A stretch of DNA of 64,000 bases, taken from positions 2,976,001 to 3,040,000 of the forward strand of contig NZ_CP064908.1 of the NCBI RefSeq assembly GCF_015841355.1, given 5' to 3'. Made by a program: the position numbers and the translations under genes. How positions within the stretch are numbered: position 1 is the first letter of the stretch; every line of letters starts with the position of its first letter. The notes below the pieces were generated by a model. It saw only the letters and a list, made by a program, of their open reading frames with translations, was not told where the DNA came from and ran no database searches. Of the stretch, positions 37,201-46,508 are shown in pieces. The stretch is from Synechococcus sp. CBW1107. GTDB taxonomy: Bacteria; Cyanobacteriota; Cyanobacteriia; PCC-6307; Cyanobiaceae.

Positions 37201-39795
37201 ATGATAGTTGGTGATAGTTGTTATTACTCTATAAATCCATCAGTACGAACTTCTCCCCTAGTAGAAGGGCAATATCGTTTATATTTTGGTGACCGAACCA
37301 CTTCGTTTAAGTTGTCCGCATCTGAATGGGATGCCATTCTTAATGCTGATTCAAGTGGTGGTTCGGTCGACTTTCTTTTTTCTAATTGCAAGAACTTTTT
37401 TGATACATCTCGCGCAGATATTAAGCGAGATGAATATATTTCTTGGTTATGTGAAAAGGGAATATTGCTTCCAGTTGATCCTCATCATTTTGCGATAAAC
37501 TCAAATCCAGACTCATTGTCTTCGAATGGATCTACAAGTTCCTTATATCCACCGAATGGATCAAGAACAGAACGCAATAAGGTAACAACATCAAAGGAAG
37601 ATCGTAAAATTTTACTTTTAAGTTTTAATTGGATTACCTCCCGTGGACTTTTAAGACCTCCGAGAGCCTTAATCAGCCTGCAAGCCTGGCTTTTCCCTTT
37701 GACAGTAATACTGTTTATAGGTACTATATACAGTTTTTACTTTGGGGTAAAGCCACTAGCAGTCTTATTGTCACAAAGGTCTGATCCTCTGACAGGTTTG
37801 TCGCGCCTCTTGATCATGTTAATTGTGATTAACCTGATCAGTGTCATGATATCTATTCTTCTGTCATATTCTCTAAATATAGATGATCAAAAGTTATATC
37901 TTAGACTAAAATGGGGCTTTTTGCCTAGGTTAGCCAAAGAACAAAATAGCAAGGAAATCAAGCAACGAGCAACAAAGCTTGAAGAATTGATATTAGTTGC
38001 CCAACCACTGCTAGTACGTCTATATCTTGTTGTCTTTTCAATCCTGTATTTATATATTTATACCCCAATACCTGACAGCTCACCTTATTCTCGCCTCAAT
38101 ATTCTAGTTGCAATCATACAAGGCGCATTAGCTAGTATGATTATTTTGCTGATTCCAGTACGGAATACTCCAGGCAGAAGATTGCTTGAGTTCTTTGGGG
38201 TCATGCCTAAGAACTATCTCAAAATTTCAGTAAAGCGTACTTTTACAACATTATCTCATCTTTTTAAGGGAAAATTTAGTCAAATAACCTTGTCAAAGTC
38301 TGATATCAATAGCTTGCTTTTCCTAATTGCTTTATTAATAGCATTTACCATCAAAATGCTTATACTTTACAATATTCTTATACCAAACATATCCGCCGAG
38401 GTTCCTCAGTTTGCCGGTCATTGGACTGCATTAATAGTCCGGATTGCACTAACTGTTTTACTTATCCGCTTTTTATACCTAACTTTTTTTACCAAACTTA
38501 TAGCAAGCCGTTCTTCACATAAAACTGACGAGTTGTCTATACTTGCCAAACCAAAATCCTACACTTTGGGTACACCTGATCAATCATTGCCAAATCAATC
38601 TCTTGGTGCGGCAAATTCATTTCTTCATTCTTTGCACTTCGGTATTACAAGCTTTTTTAGCAGCAAATTTTTCCTAGCTTTTATCCTAATTATCATATTC
38701 TTGTTTCCATTCAGGGCATCTGTAACAGGTTCTGCAAATGTAACAGAAGGTGAATCTCTTGACATACGTTCTACGGAAACGGCAGTTGTTAAACAAATCT
38801 TTCAAGCTGGACCATCGTCGATTATCTTAAAAAATGGAACAAAGATACTTCAAATGTACTCACCAACATTAAGTTCTCAGCGTAGTCAGCAGATGCAACT
38901 CATTTCAAAATTGGATTCAGATATTCGAACTCAAAGGACACTTATTCAATCTATTCGCACGGGAAGCATTAAACTTGAAGGAGAGAATCGTGACGAGGAA
39001 CTCCAAAGCGCATATGCAATGGTTCAAAAAGTAAAGTCAAAGATTACATCCCTACAAAATCAGATTAAGATTCAGAATGGTCAAATAGTAAAGCTGAGAG
39101 GTTTAACAAAGTCTGGAGCAATCAGCGAATTTCAACTTCAAAACCTATTATCTTCTCAAGAAGCTCTTACAGGCGAATTAGAGGGTGCCAAAAGTGAGTT
39201 AACATCTGCTTTGGCAGATGTAACAATCGCCCAGAGAAAACAGAAAATTGATCAAGATGTAAATTCAGGAGAGCAACTATCCAAAGCTCTAGACGAATTA
39301 AGTTCAGCCGAAAGTAGCTTGAAAGTTGGCAAAATTGCATTGGAAGCTATAGAGGCTCGTATCAGTAAGCTCACGCTTGTAATGCCTTTTGATGGAGTCA
39401 TCAGTTCAAATACTAGAGCATTGTTGAACAGAACTGTCACACCAGGAGAGACAATATTAACCGTGAAAGCTCAGCCGCTTACTCAGACAAGCGCCTTGAT
39501 TCCTGAATATGATCGAGCACGAGTTCGTATTAACTTACCTTGTGTGCTGAGACTATATTCTGTTTCAGATCAGGAATTTAAGGGTACAGTTTCATCTATT
39601 AGTCCATCAACAGTTGAGCTTGATGGCCTACAATACGTTGAACTGCAGATTCAATTAGATGACAGTCTGCCTACAAATTTTATCGGATCAAAAGGTTATG
39701 CTAAAATTGATGTTGGCTATACCTGTATCCTTTTAAATCTCATATCTCCTATTACTAGGTTTATCAACGTGGATCTTTGGTCTCTCCTTCCCTAG
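37201..39795 (+). CDS. Membrane protein fused to an HlyD-type periplasmic adaptor
   Basis: 864 aa. Residues 1-100 form a soluble domain. Membrane segments lie at about 160-182, 203-224, 268-290, 300-320, 370-395 and 407-431, with a seventh at 489-507. After that comes an HlyD/membrane-fusion part: first lipoyl half near 530-555, a long coiled coil at 560-730, second lipoyl half LTLVMPFDGVISSNT near 735 and a beta-barrel to the end. The order matches M50 peptidase-HlyD fusions that export or process peptides, but I find no HExxH; YSLNIDDQKLYLRLKWGFLPRL occupies the place that follows HExxH in that family. It should span the inner membrane and reach into the periplasm. Translated start ATG 37201. 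The inverted copy at 45079 is cut at residue 463. Confidence 0.75.
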   Translation: MIVGDSCYYSINPSVRTSPLVEGQYRLYFGDRTTSFKLSASEWDAILNADSSGGSVDFLFSNCKNFFDTSRADIKRDEYISWLCEKGILLPVDPHHFAINSNPDSLSSNGSTSSLYPPNGSRTERNKVTTSKEDRKILLLSFNWITSRGLLRPPRALISLQAWLFPLTVILFIGTIYSFYFGVKPLAVLLSQRSDPLTGLSRLLIMLIVINLISVMISILLSYSLNIDDQKLYLRLKWGFLPRLAKEQNSKEIKQRATKLEELILVAQPLLVRLYLVVFSILYLYIYTPIPDSSPYSRLNILVAIIQGALASMIILLIPVRNTPGRRLLEFFGVMPKNYLKISVKRTFTTLSHLFKGKFSQITLSKSDINSLLFLIALLIAFTIKMLILYNILIPNISAEVPQFAGHWTALIVRIALTVLLIRFLYLTFFTKLIASRSSHKTDELSILAKPKSYTLGTPDQSLPNQSLGAANSFLHSLHFGITSFFSSKFFLAFILIIIFLFPFRASVTGSANVTEGESLDIRSTETAVVKQIFQAGPSSIILKNGTKILQMYSPTLSSQRSQQMQLISKLDSDIRTQRTLIQSIRTGSIKLEGENRDEELQSAYAMVQKVKSKITSLQNQIKIQNGQIVKLRGLTKSGAISEFQLQNLLSSQEALTGELEGAKSELTSALADVTIAQRKQKIDQDVNSGEQLSKALDELSSAESSLKVGKIALEAIEARISKLTLVMPFDGVISSNTRALLNRTVTPGETILTVKAQPLTQTSALIPEYDRARVRINLPCVLRLYSVSDQEFKGTVSSISPSTVELDGLQYVELQIQLDDSLPTNFIGSKGYAKIDVGYTCILLNLISPITRFINVDLWSLLP

Positions 39796-39802
39796 CCAAG
39801 TA

Positions 39803-40873
39803 ATGATTACCATCTATCCTGCATTACCGCATGCAAGTACGTTGCCAAACCCCATCGAATTTTATCGATTAAACTTTGTCATCAGTGCTCCTAGAGGTGG
39901 CGCAATATCATTCAGCAACAGAATGAATCAGTTGGGGCAGATTGGCCTTCCACATACTCACCTTCCTGTAAGAAGCGATTCTAACCACCTTAAACAAGTT
40001 AATTCTACTCTCGATCTTTACAGCATTGACGATGGCTTAATTCGTGCGTTGTCTGGAATTATCTATGGTGGCTTTGAAACCTATCAACTTGAAGCGGCGC
40101 ATCATGATCTCAGCATGATGTATTCAAGAGATACTTTTGGACAGGTTTATCAAAGGCTTTTGGCCAATAGCAGCTGCAATCTGTATGATCCTTCGTTCAG
40201 CTTAGCATTATTTCCTGATGAGATTCCCCGGTTAGAATCTAATTTCCCAGGTGCACGCTATATATATCTTTTTAGAGATCCTTATTTTTATGCTTCTTCA
40301 ATACTGACCACGATTCACGGCTTAGACTCACTTCTGATTTGGTGGTCAATTGCTAAGGAGTTTAATTCCAACATAGCACTGGATCCACTCATAATGTGGT
40401 GCTCGATCAATGAATCACTTCTTGTATCAAAGGAAAAACATCGTACGGCTAGCTCTGTGCACGTAATCCGCCACCCTGAAGCAATTGGTCGTTATTCACT
40501 TGAACGTTTTAATCAGTTCATCGGATCAGAATATGCAAGCTACCAGCCACCACTTTCTCGCTCTATCCCTAGCAATTTTGTAACCTTGCCTTTCATGCGA
40601 AGGATGTCCATGAGCACACGACTAAGTAAAATGACTTCTATAATATCAGAGACTACCATTTCACCGATACAAGATAAGACTTCTTGGTGGCTTGATATCA
40701 CCTTAGGTGGTGATCCATCGGCAAACTTATCTTATCATTCAAATCCAGGCGAAATAGTACCTGATTACTGGAAACAGATAATGCACAATTCTGAGTTGAT
40801 TGACCGCTGTGATAAACTATGTAGGGCTCTAGGGTTTACGCCCCTTTCCACAAGGCTGTCTACCAATCAATAG
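39803..40873 (+). CDS. Sulfotransferase-like protein, second type
   Basis: This 356-aa protein starts seven bases after the HlyD-fusion stop, so the two are in one operon. VISAPRGGAISF near residue 27 stands where sulfotransferases have the 5'-phosphosulfate loop (SxPRSG/F). ARYIYLFRDPYFYASS near residue 150 matches the 3'-phosphate loop with its R-D-P. Conservation is weaker than in the 327-aa enzyme, and the first loop lacks the usual Ser/Thr run, so activity is uncertain. It would transfer sulfate from PAPS to a hydroxyl or amine of a carbohydrate or protein. It lies outside the duplicated segment, so there is only one copy. Confidence 0.6.
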   Translation: MITIYPALPHASTLPNPIEFYRLNFVISAPRGGAISFSNRMNQLGQIGLPHTHLPVRSDSNHLKQVNSTLDLYSIDDGLIRALSGIIYGGFETYQLEAAHHDLSMMYSRDTFGQVYQRLLANSSCNLYDPSFSLALFPDEIPRLESNFPGARYIYLFRDPYFYASSILTTIHGLDSLLIWWSIAKEFNSNIALDPLIMWCSINESLLVSKEKHRTASSVHVIRHPEAIGRYSLERFNQFIGSEYASYQPPLSRSIPSNFVTLPFMRRMSMSTRLSKMTSIISETTISPIQDKTSWWLDITLGGDPSANLSYHSNPGEIVPDYWKQIMHNSELIDRCDKLCRALGFTPLSTRLSTNQ

Positions 40874-41044
40874 GTATTTCAGGGGTCTAGGGACATCACT
40901 CCACAACGGACTAGGGTTTCTGTCTCAGGAGGTTGATCAGTCGCCAATCGAAATGAGGTCGCTAAGGGTTGTGGTGCAACCCACCTACTTCGACCTAACG
41001 CCCCATGCATGGGTAAGTTAATGTCCGCCCGAGGCAGTGGTGCA
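40874..41044. other. Short intergenic stretch before IS256-G
   Basis: 171 bp without a gene. ATGCATGGGTAAG and a run of GGTGCAA-like words are seen, but nothing that I can interpret as an IS end or attachment site. Confidence 0.3.
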
Positions 41045-41794
41045 AGCGGCGTCCCAGCAAGTGGTGTAACTCAGGAGGATCAGCCCCGGCGTAGCCGGGG
41101 CTGACGGCTCACCTCCCTCAGATTTCAGCTGTGGCAATGGGTGGGCCGGTCTGTGACCCTGTTCGGAGAACTACCACCAAACCGAACACAGACCATGACC
41201 CTCACCCATAGTGGCGCCTCCGAGCTGAGCCAGCTCATGGAGGGCACCACCGCTGGCGCCCTGATCCCAGAGATCGTGCGCCGGGGTTTCCAGGACCTGC
41301 TGGAAGCCGAGGTTTCTGCCCTCACGGGCGCTCAACTCCATGAGCGCTGCCCCGATCAGCGCTCCACCCATCGCAACGGCTACCGGGAGCGGCTGCTCAC
41401 CACCCAGGTGGGCGACCTCAGCCTGGCCATTCCCAGGTTGCGGCAGGGCAGCTTCTTTCCCAGCTGGCTGGAGCCACGCCGCCGGGTGGACAAGGCGCTC
41501 TACGCCGTGGTGATGGAGGCCTACACCGGCGGGATCTCCACCCGCAAGGTCGACGCCCTGGTGGAGGCGCTGGGCGGGGCCAGCGGCATCTCCAAATCGG
41601 AGGTGAGCCGCATCTGCCAGGGGCTCGATGAGCAGGTGAAAGCCTTTCTGGGCCGGCCGCTTGACCATGCCCGCTTTCCCTACTGTCAGGCGACAGCGAA
41701 AACTGGTCCGGAGGCGACACGAAAACTGGTCCACCCCGTGGAGCGAGCCAGGCAGGACGACAAGGGCAGCGCAGGGGCGCCATCTCTGGAGCCG

Positions 41795-43090
41795 ATGGTT
41801 CTGGAGACAGCTGTGCAGACCCCTCAGGACGTGGAGGCGATGCGACGGCTATCGGCAGCAGGTTGGGGCCGGAGGCGGATTGCTAAAGAACTGGGCTGTT
41901 CACCGGAGACGGTGCGCAAGTACCTGCGGCAGGGTGGCTGGCAGCCCTACGGGAAGCCCTGCCGCAACACGGTTCTCGATGGCCAACGGGAGTGGCTGCG
42001 GCAGCGGTTTATGGCCCACCGCGGCAATGCCGATGTGGTGCGGCAGGAGCTGGCCAGTGAGAAGGGAATCGAGGTGAGCCTGCGGACAGTGGAGCGTGCC
42101 GTGGAGCCGTGGCGGCGGGAGCTGCGCAACGCGGCCCTGGCGACGGTGCGGTTTGAGACCCCGCCGGGCCGGCAACTGCAGGCAGACTTTGGCCAGTGCC
42201 TGGTGAGCATTGGCGGCGAGCGGGTGCGGGTGCACCTGGCGGTGCTCACCCTGGGGTACTCGCGCCGGCTGCTGGTGCGGGCATTCCGCAGCGAGAAGCA
42301 GGACCACTGGCTCCAGGCCCTGGAGGAGGGTTTCCGCCACTGGGGCGGGGTACCGCAGGAGGTGCTGGTGGATAACGCCCGTGCGCTGGTGAGCCAGCAC
42401 GATCCCGAGCGCAACATCCTGGTTTTTGCCGAGCGGCTGGAGGAGTTCGCCCGTTACTGGGGGTTCAAGCCCCGTGCCTGTCGGCCGTACCGGGCCAGAA
42501 CCAAAGGCAAGGACGAGCGTGGGGTGGCGTACGTCAAGAGGAACGCCATCGCTGGGCGGGAGTTCAGCAGCTGGGCGGAGTTTGAGGCCCATCTGGTGCG
42601 CTGGACCCGCGAGGTGGCCGACCTGCGGGTGCACGGCACCACCGGCGAGGCGCCGCTGGACCGGTTTGTGCGGGCAGAAGCCCAGGCGTTGCAGCCGCTG
42701 GAGGCCAAGCCGTCGTTCCTGGCGGAGCGGGAGCTGGTGCGGATCGTGCACAGCGACTGCTGCGTGGAGGTGGAGGCGAACTGGTACTCGGCGCCGCAGG
42801 CGCTGATCCGTCAGCGGGTGAGCGTGCTGGTGCGCGATCAACAGGTACTGATCCGCCACGGCGGCCGGATCGTCGCTGAGCACAGGCGCCAGCGGCCCGG
42901 TAGCCGCAGCCGCCAGGTGATCGACGGCCATTGGGAGGGCCTGCTGCCGCAACGGCAGCAGCGCGAGGCGGAGCGATCGCTGCGGGATGGCAACGCAAGA
43001 CGTGATCAGGAGCAGCGCCCGGTCCGCAGCTCTGAACTGGCCCGGCCTCTGGCGGTTTATGCCGAGCTGATCGGGGAGGTGGCGGCATGA
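41795..43090 (+). CDS. istA: IS21 transposase IstA (copy 2)
   Basis: Translation identical to copy 1 over 431 aa. In this copy the frame is also open upstream through the element end into the IS256 transposase start at 41141, so a fusion protein with an IS256 N-terminal domain could be made by read-through. Confidence 0.93.
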   Translation: MVLETAVQTPQDVEAMRRLSAAGWGRRRIAKELGCSPETVRKYLRQGGWQPYGKPCRNTVLDGQREWLRQRFMAHRGNADVVRQELASEKGIEVSLRTVERAVEPWRRELRNAALATVRFETPPGRQLQADFGQCLVSIGGERVRVHLAVLTLGYSRRLLVRAFRSEKQDHWLQALEEGFRHWGGVPQEVLVDNARALVSQHDPERNILVFAERLEEFARYWGFKPRACRPYRARTKGKDERGVAYVKRNAIAGREFSSWAEFEAHLVRWTREVADLRVHGTTGEAPLDRFVRAEAQALQPLEAKPSFLAERELVRIVHSDCCVEVEANWYSAPQALIRQRVSVLVRDQQVLIRHGGRIVAEHRRQRPGSRSRQVIDGHWEGLLPQRQQREAERSLRDGNARRDQEQRPVRSSELARPLAVYAELIGEVAA

Positions 43091-43953
43091 GTCCCACCAA
43101 CCCACGCAACCGATCCACAGCGGCGATACCACCGGTACCGACCGAGGAGCTGGAGGCAATGCTCACCCGCCTACGGCTCCCAGCAATCCGCGACCGCCTC
43201 GATGCGCTGCTGGAGGAAGCGGCAAGGCGGGAGATGAACCTGCGCGAGGCCCTGGCCTGGCTGTGCGCGGCCGAGGTGGCACGCAAAGACCAGCTGCGGA
43301 TGGAGATGGCGCTGCGGCTGGCGCGCTTCCCCTATGTGCGCACGCTGGAAGCGTTCGATTTCGAGGCCCAGCCGTCGATCGACCCGGCCCAGATCCGTGA
43401 GTTGGCCACCTGCCGCTGGGTGGCCAACGGCGACACCCTGCTGCTGCTCGGGCCGCCGGGTGTGGGCAAGACCCACCTGGCGGTGGCGCTGGGCCGGGAG
43501 GCGGTGCGTCTCGGTCACAGCGTCCAGTACGTCGGTGCCATGGAGCTGATCAGCGCCCTGGCCAAGGCCCAGGCGCAGCACGCCCTGGAGGGCCGGCTGA
43601 CGCAGTACGCCAAAACCCGGCTGCTGATCATCGATGAGCTGGGCTACCTGCCGCTGGAGCCGAACGCTGCGTACCTGTTCTTCCAGCTGATCTCCCGCTG
43701 CTACCAGCGCGGCAGCGTGCTGATCACCTCCAACCGCCCCGTCATGGAATGGGGCGAGGTGTTTGGCGATCAGGTGGTCGCCACAGCGATCCTCGACCGG
43801 CTGCTGCACCACAGCCACGTGCTGACGATCCGGGGCGACAGCTACCGGCTCAGGGAGAAGCGGCGCAGCGGCCTGATCCGCCCGCAGGCGGGCGGTTCCT
43901 CCTCACCGGACAGCGCTGGCCTACGGCCACCACCGCCCGGTGAGAAGGCCTAA
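43087..43953 (+). CDS. istB: IS21 helper ATPase IstB (copy 2)
   Basis: Identical in translation to copy 1, with intact Walker A and B and ATGA coupling to istA. Confidence 0.93.
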   Translation: MSPTNPRNRSTAAIPPVPTEELEAMLTRLRLPAIRDRLDALLEEAARREMNLREALAWLCAAEVARKDQLRMEMALRLARFPYVRTLEAFDFEAQPSIDPAQIRELATCRWVANGDTLLLLGPPGVGKTHLAVALGREAVRLGHSVQYVGAMELISALAKAQAQHALEGRLTQYAKTRLLIIDELGYLPLEPNAAYLFFQLISRCYQRGSVLITSNRPVMEWGEVFGDQVVATAILDRLLHHSHVLTIRGDSYRLREKRRSGLIRPQAGGSSSPDSAGLRPPPPGEKA

Positions 43954-45078
43954 GGGGAACCCGGATCAAGCGGCACAGATGCCGCAGCCAACAACAACGA
44001 CACGACACCCACCGATGAAACACCGATCCAAGGGCAGCCGTAAGGCCCCCATCAGCAAGCCATCAGGTGGACCAGTTTTCGTGTCGCCGGAGGACCAAAA
44101 GCGGATGTCGCTTGACACCTACGTCTACCTCGACGCCACCTACCTCCACGGCCGCCTGGGCCGAAATATGCAGGTGGTGTCGCGGGCGGTGGTGGTGGCG
44201 ATCGGCATCAATGCCCTCGGCTACCGCGAAGTTCTCGGCATTGCCGTGGGCGACAGCGAGGCGGAGGGCTTCTGGCGTCAGTTCCTGGGCTCACTCAAGG
44301 AGCGTGGCCTCGACGGCACCCGCCTGGTGATCTCGGATGCCCACCTGGGCCTGACGGCAGCGATCAAGCGGATGTTCCAGGGCAGTAGCTGGCAGAGGTG
44401 CCGGGTGCACTTCCTGCGCAACCTGCTGAGCCATGTGCCCAAGGCCGGCCAGGACATGGTGGCCGCTGCCATGAAAGCGGTGTTCGTGATCCAGGCTCCA
44501 GATCAGGTGCGCGCCCACTGGCAGCGGGTCACCGAGATGCTGCGCAAGCAGTTCCCCGGCGCCGTGCCCGTGATGGAAGCCGCCCGGGACGACGTGCTGG
44601 CCTTCCTGCACTTCCCCCAGGAGCACTGGCGCAAGGTCTGGAGCACCAACCCGCTCGAGCGCCTCAACAAGGAGATCAAACGCCGCACCAACGTGGTCGG
44701 CATCTTCCCCAATGATCCAGCGATCGTGCGCCTGGTGGGCAGCCAGCTGCTGGAGCAGCAGGAGGAATGGCAGCTGGAGCGTCGCCGCTTCTTCTCTGAG
44801 GCCACCATGGCCAAGATCCCAGAGCCAGAAGAGCCCTTGGAGCTCACCGATGCAGATCCGAACGCCCAGCCGGCTGCAACCATCAGCTGAAGCGCACCAG
44901 CTTCTACCTCGATCTACACAGAACACATCGATCGCTGAGTTGCCAATTCAGCGATCAGGGTTCATAATGGATCAATGGAGCTGCGCAATCAGCTTCCAAG
45001 CAGTCATCCCCTGACTGCTCCTGTTCACCCTCCGGAGAGGGTCACAGGACCTCCTGAGTTACACCACTCGGAGGGGCG

Positions 45079-46473
45079 CTACCGCAATGATTGATCAGGT
45101 GTACCCAAAGTGTAGGATTTTGGTTTGGCAAGTATAGACAACTCGTCAGTTTTATGTGAAGAACGGCTTGCTATAAGTTTGGTAAAAAAAGTTAGGTATA
45201 AAAAGCGGATAAGTAAAACAGTTAGTGCAATCCGGACTATTAATGCAGTCCAATGACCGGCAAACTGAGGAACCTCGGCGGATATGTTTGGTATAAGAAT
45301 ATTGTAAAGTATAAGCATTTTGATGGTAAATGCTATTAATAAAGCAATTAGGAAAAGCAAGCTATTGATATCAGACTTTGACAAGGTTATTTGACTAAAT
45401 TTTCCCTTAAAAAGATGAGATAATGTTGTAAAAGTACGCTTTACTGAAATTTTGAGATAGTTCTTAGGCATGACCCCAAAGAACTCAAGCAATCTTCTGC
45501 CTGGAGTATTCCGTACTGGAATCAGCAAAATAATCATACTAGCTAATGCGCCTTGTATGATTGCAACTAGAATATTGAGGCGAGAATAAGGTGAGCTGTC
45601 AGGTATTGGGGTATAAATATATAAATACAGGATTGAAAAGACAACAAGATATAGACGTACTAGCAGTGGTTGGGCAACTAATATCAATTCTTCAAGCTTT
45701 GTTGCTCGTTGCTTGATTTCCTTGCTATTTTGTTCTTTGGCTAACCTAGGCAAAAAGCCCCATTTTAGTCTAAGATATAACTTTTGATCATCTATATTTA
45801 GAGAATATGACAGAAGAATAGATATCATGACACTGATCAGGTTAATCACAATTAACATGATCAAGAGGCGCGACAAACCTGTCAGAGGATCAGACCTTTG
45901 TGACAATAAGACTGCTAGTGGCTTTACCCCAAAGTAAAAACTGTATATAGTACCTATAAACAGTATTACTGTCAAAGGGAAAAGCCAGGCTTGCAGGCTG
46001 ATTAAGGCTCTCGGAGGTCTTAAAAGTCCACGGGAGGTAATCCAATTAAAACTTAAAAGTAAAATTTTACGATCTTCCTTTGATGTTGTTACCTTATTGC
46101 GTTCTGTTCTTGATCCATTCGGTGGATATAAGGAACTTGTAGATCCATTCGAAGACAATGAGTCTGGATTTGAGTTTATCGCAAAATGATGAGGATCAAC
46201 TGGAAGCAATATTCCCTTTTCACATAACCAAGAAATATATTCATCTCGCTTAATATCTGCGCGAGATGTATCAAAAAAGTTCTTGCAATTAGAAAAAAGA
46301 AAGTCGACCGAACCACCACTTGAATCAGCATTAAGAATGGCATCCCATTCAGATGCGGACAACTTAAACGAAGTGGTTCGGTCACCAAAATATAAACGAT
46401 ATTGCCCTTCTACTAGGGGAGAAGTTCGTACTGATGGATTTATAGAGTAATAACAACTATCACCAACTATCAT
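45079..46473 (-). pseudogene. HlyD-fusion gene, truncated by IS256-G (right-arm copy)
   Basis: Residues 1-463 match the full gene at 37201, then IS256-G begins and a TAG at its tip ends the frame after one changed residue. The six-helix membrane part is complete, while the last membrane segment and the whole HlyD adaptor are missing. It might yield a stable membrane protein that competes with the full protein, or nothing. Upstream it keeps the same spacing to the TPR gene; the one base that differs between arms is in this spacer (46496). Confidence 0.88.
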
Positions 46474-46508
46474 GGGAATAAACGAAAGGTTAGGGAGTAC
46501 AAAATACT

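Larger units (their letters stand above)
29175..38590 (+). repeat. Left arm of a 7.8-kb inverted duplication
   Basis: This arm equals the reverse complement of 45084-52891. Positions pair as x + y = 82066 up to 33472 and x + y = 83674 from 35073 on; the step of 1608 is IS256-F plus its 8-bp duplication. Without F the arm is 7808 bp, the same as the right arm. I noticed one base difference (37178 versus 46496). The left end abuts the tip of IS256-D inside an IS3-a fragment. The right end is in the middle of the HlyD-fusion gene, which continues uninterrupted. Confidence 0.95.
41684..44117 (+). mobile_element. IS21-family element, copy 2
   Basis: 2434 bp with the same ends as copy 1. The target duplication is CCTAC at 41679-41683 and 44118-44122. 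Confidence 0.95.
41141..44890 (+). pseudogene. IS256 transposase of copy G, split by IS21
   Basis: Residues 1-181 come first (41141-41683) and the rest resumes at 44118 or earlier. IS21 lies after LDHARFPY, four residues before Asp185. The 5' part reads in frame through the IS21 end into istA, giving a continuous 649-codon frame to 43090. A 316-codon frame from 43940 begins in IS21 and reads in frame into the catalytic C-terminal part of the IS256 transposase. Confidence 0.92.
41045..45083 (+). mobile_element. IS256-family copy G, interrupted by IS21 copy 2
   Basis: 4039 bp: 1600 bp of IS256 sequence plus IS21 and its 5-bp duplication. The flanking octamers GTGGTGCA and GCAATGAT differ, so there is no target duplication for the IS256 element. 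Its right tip forms the left boundary of the right duplication arm. IS21 is at a different site from copy A, so the two composites arose independently. Confidence 0.95.
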
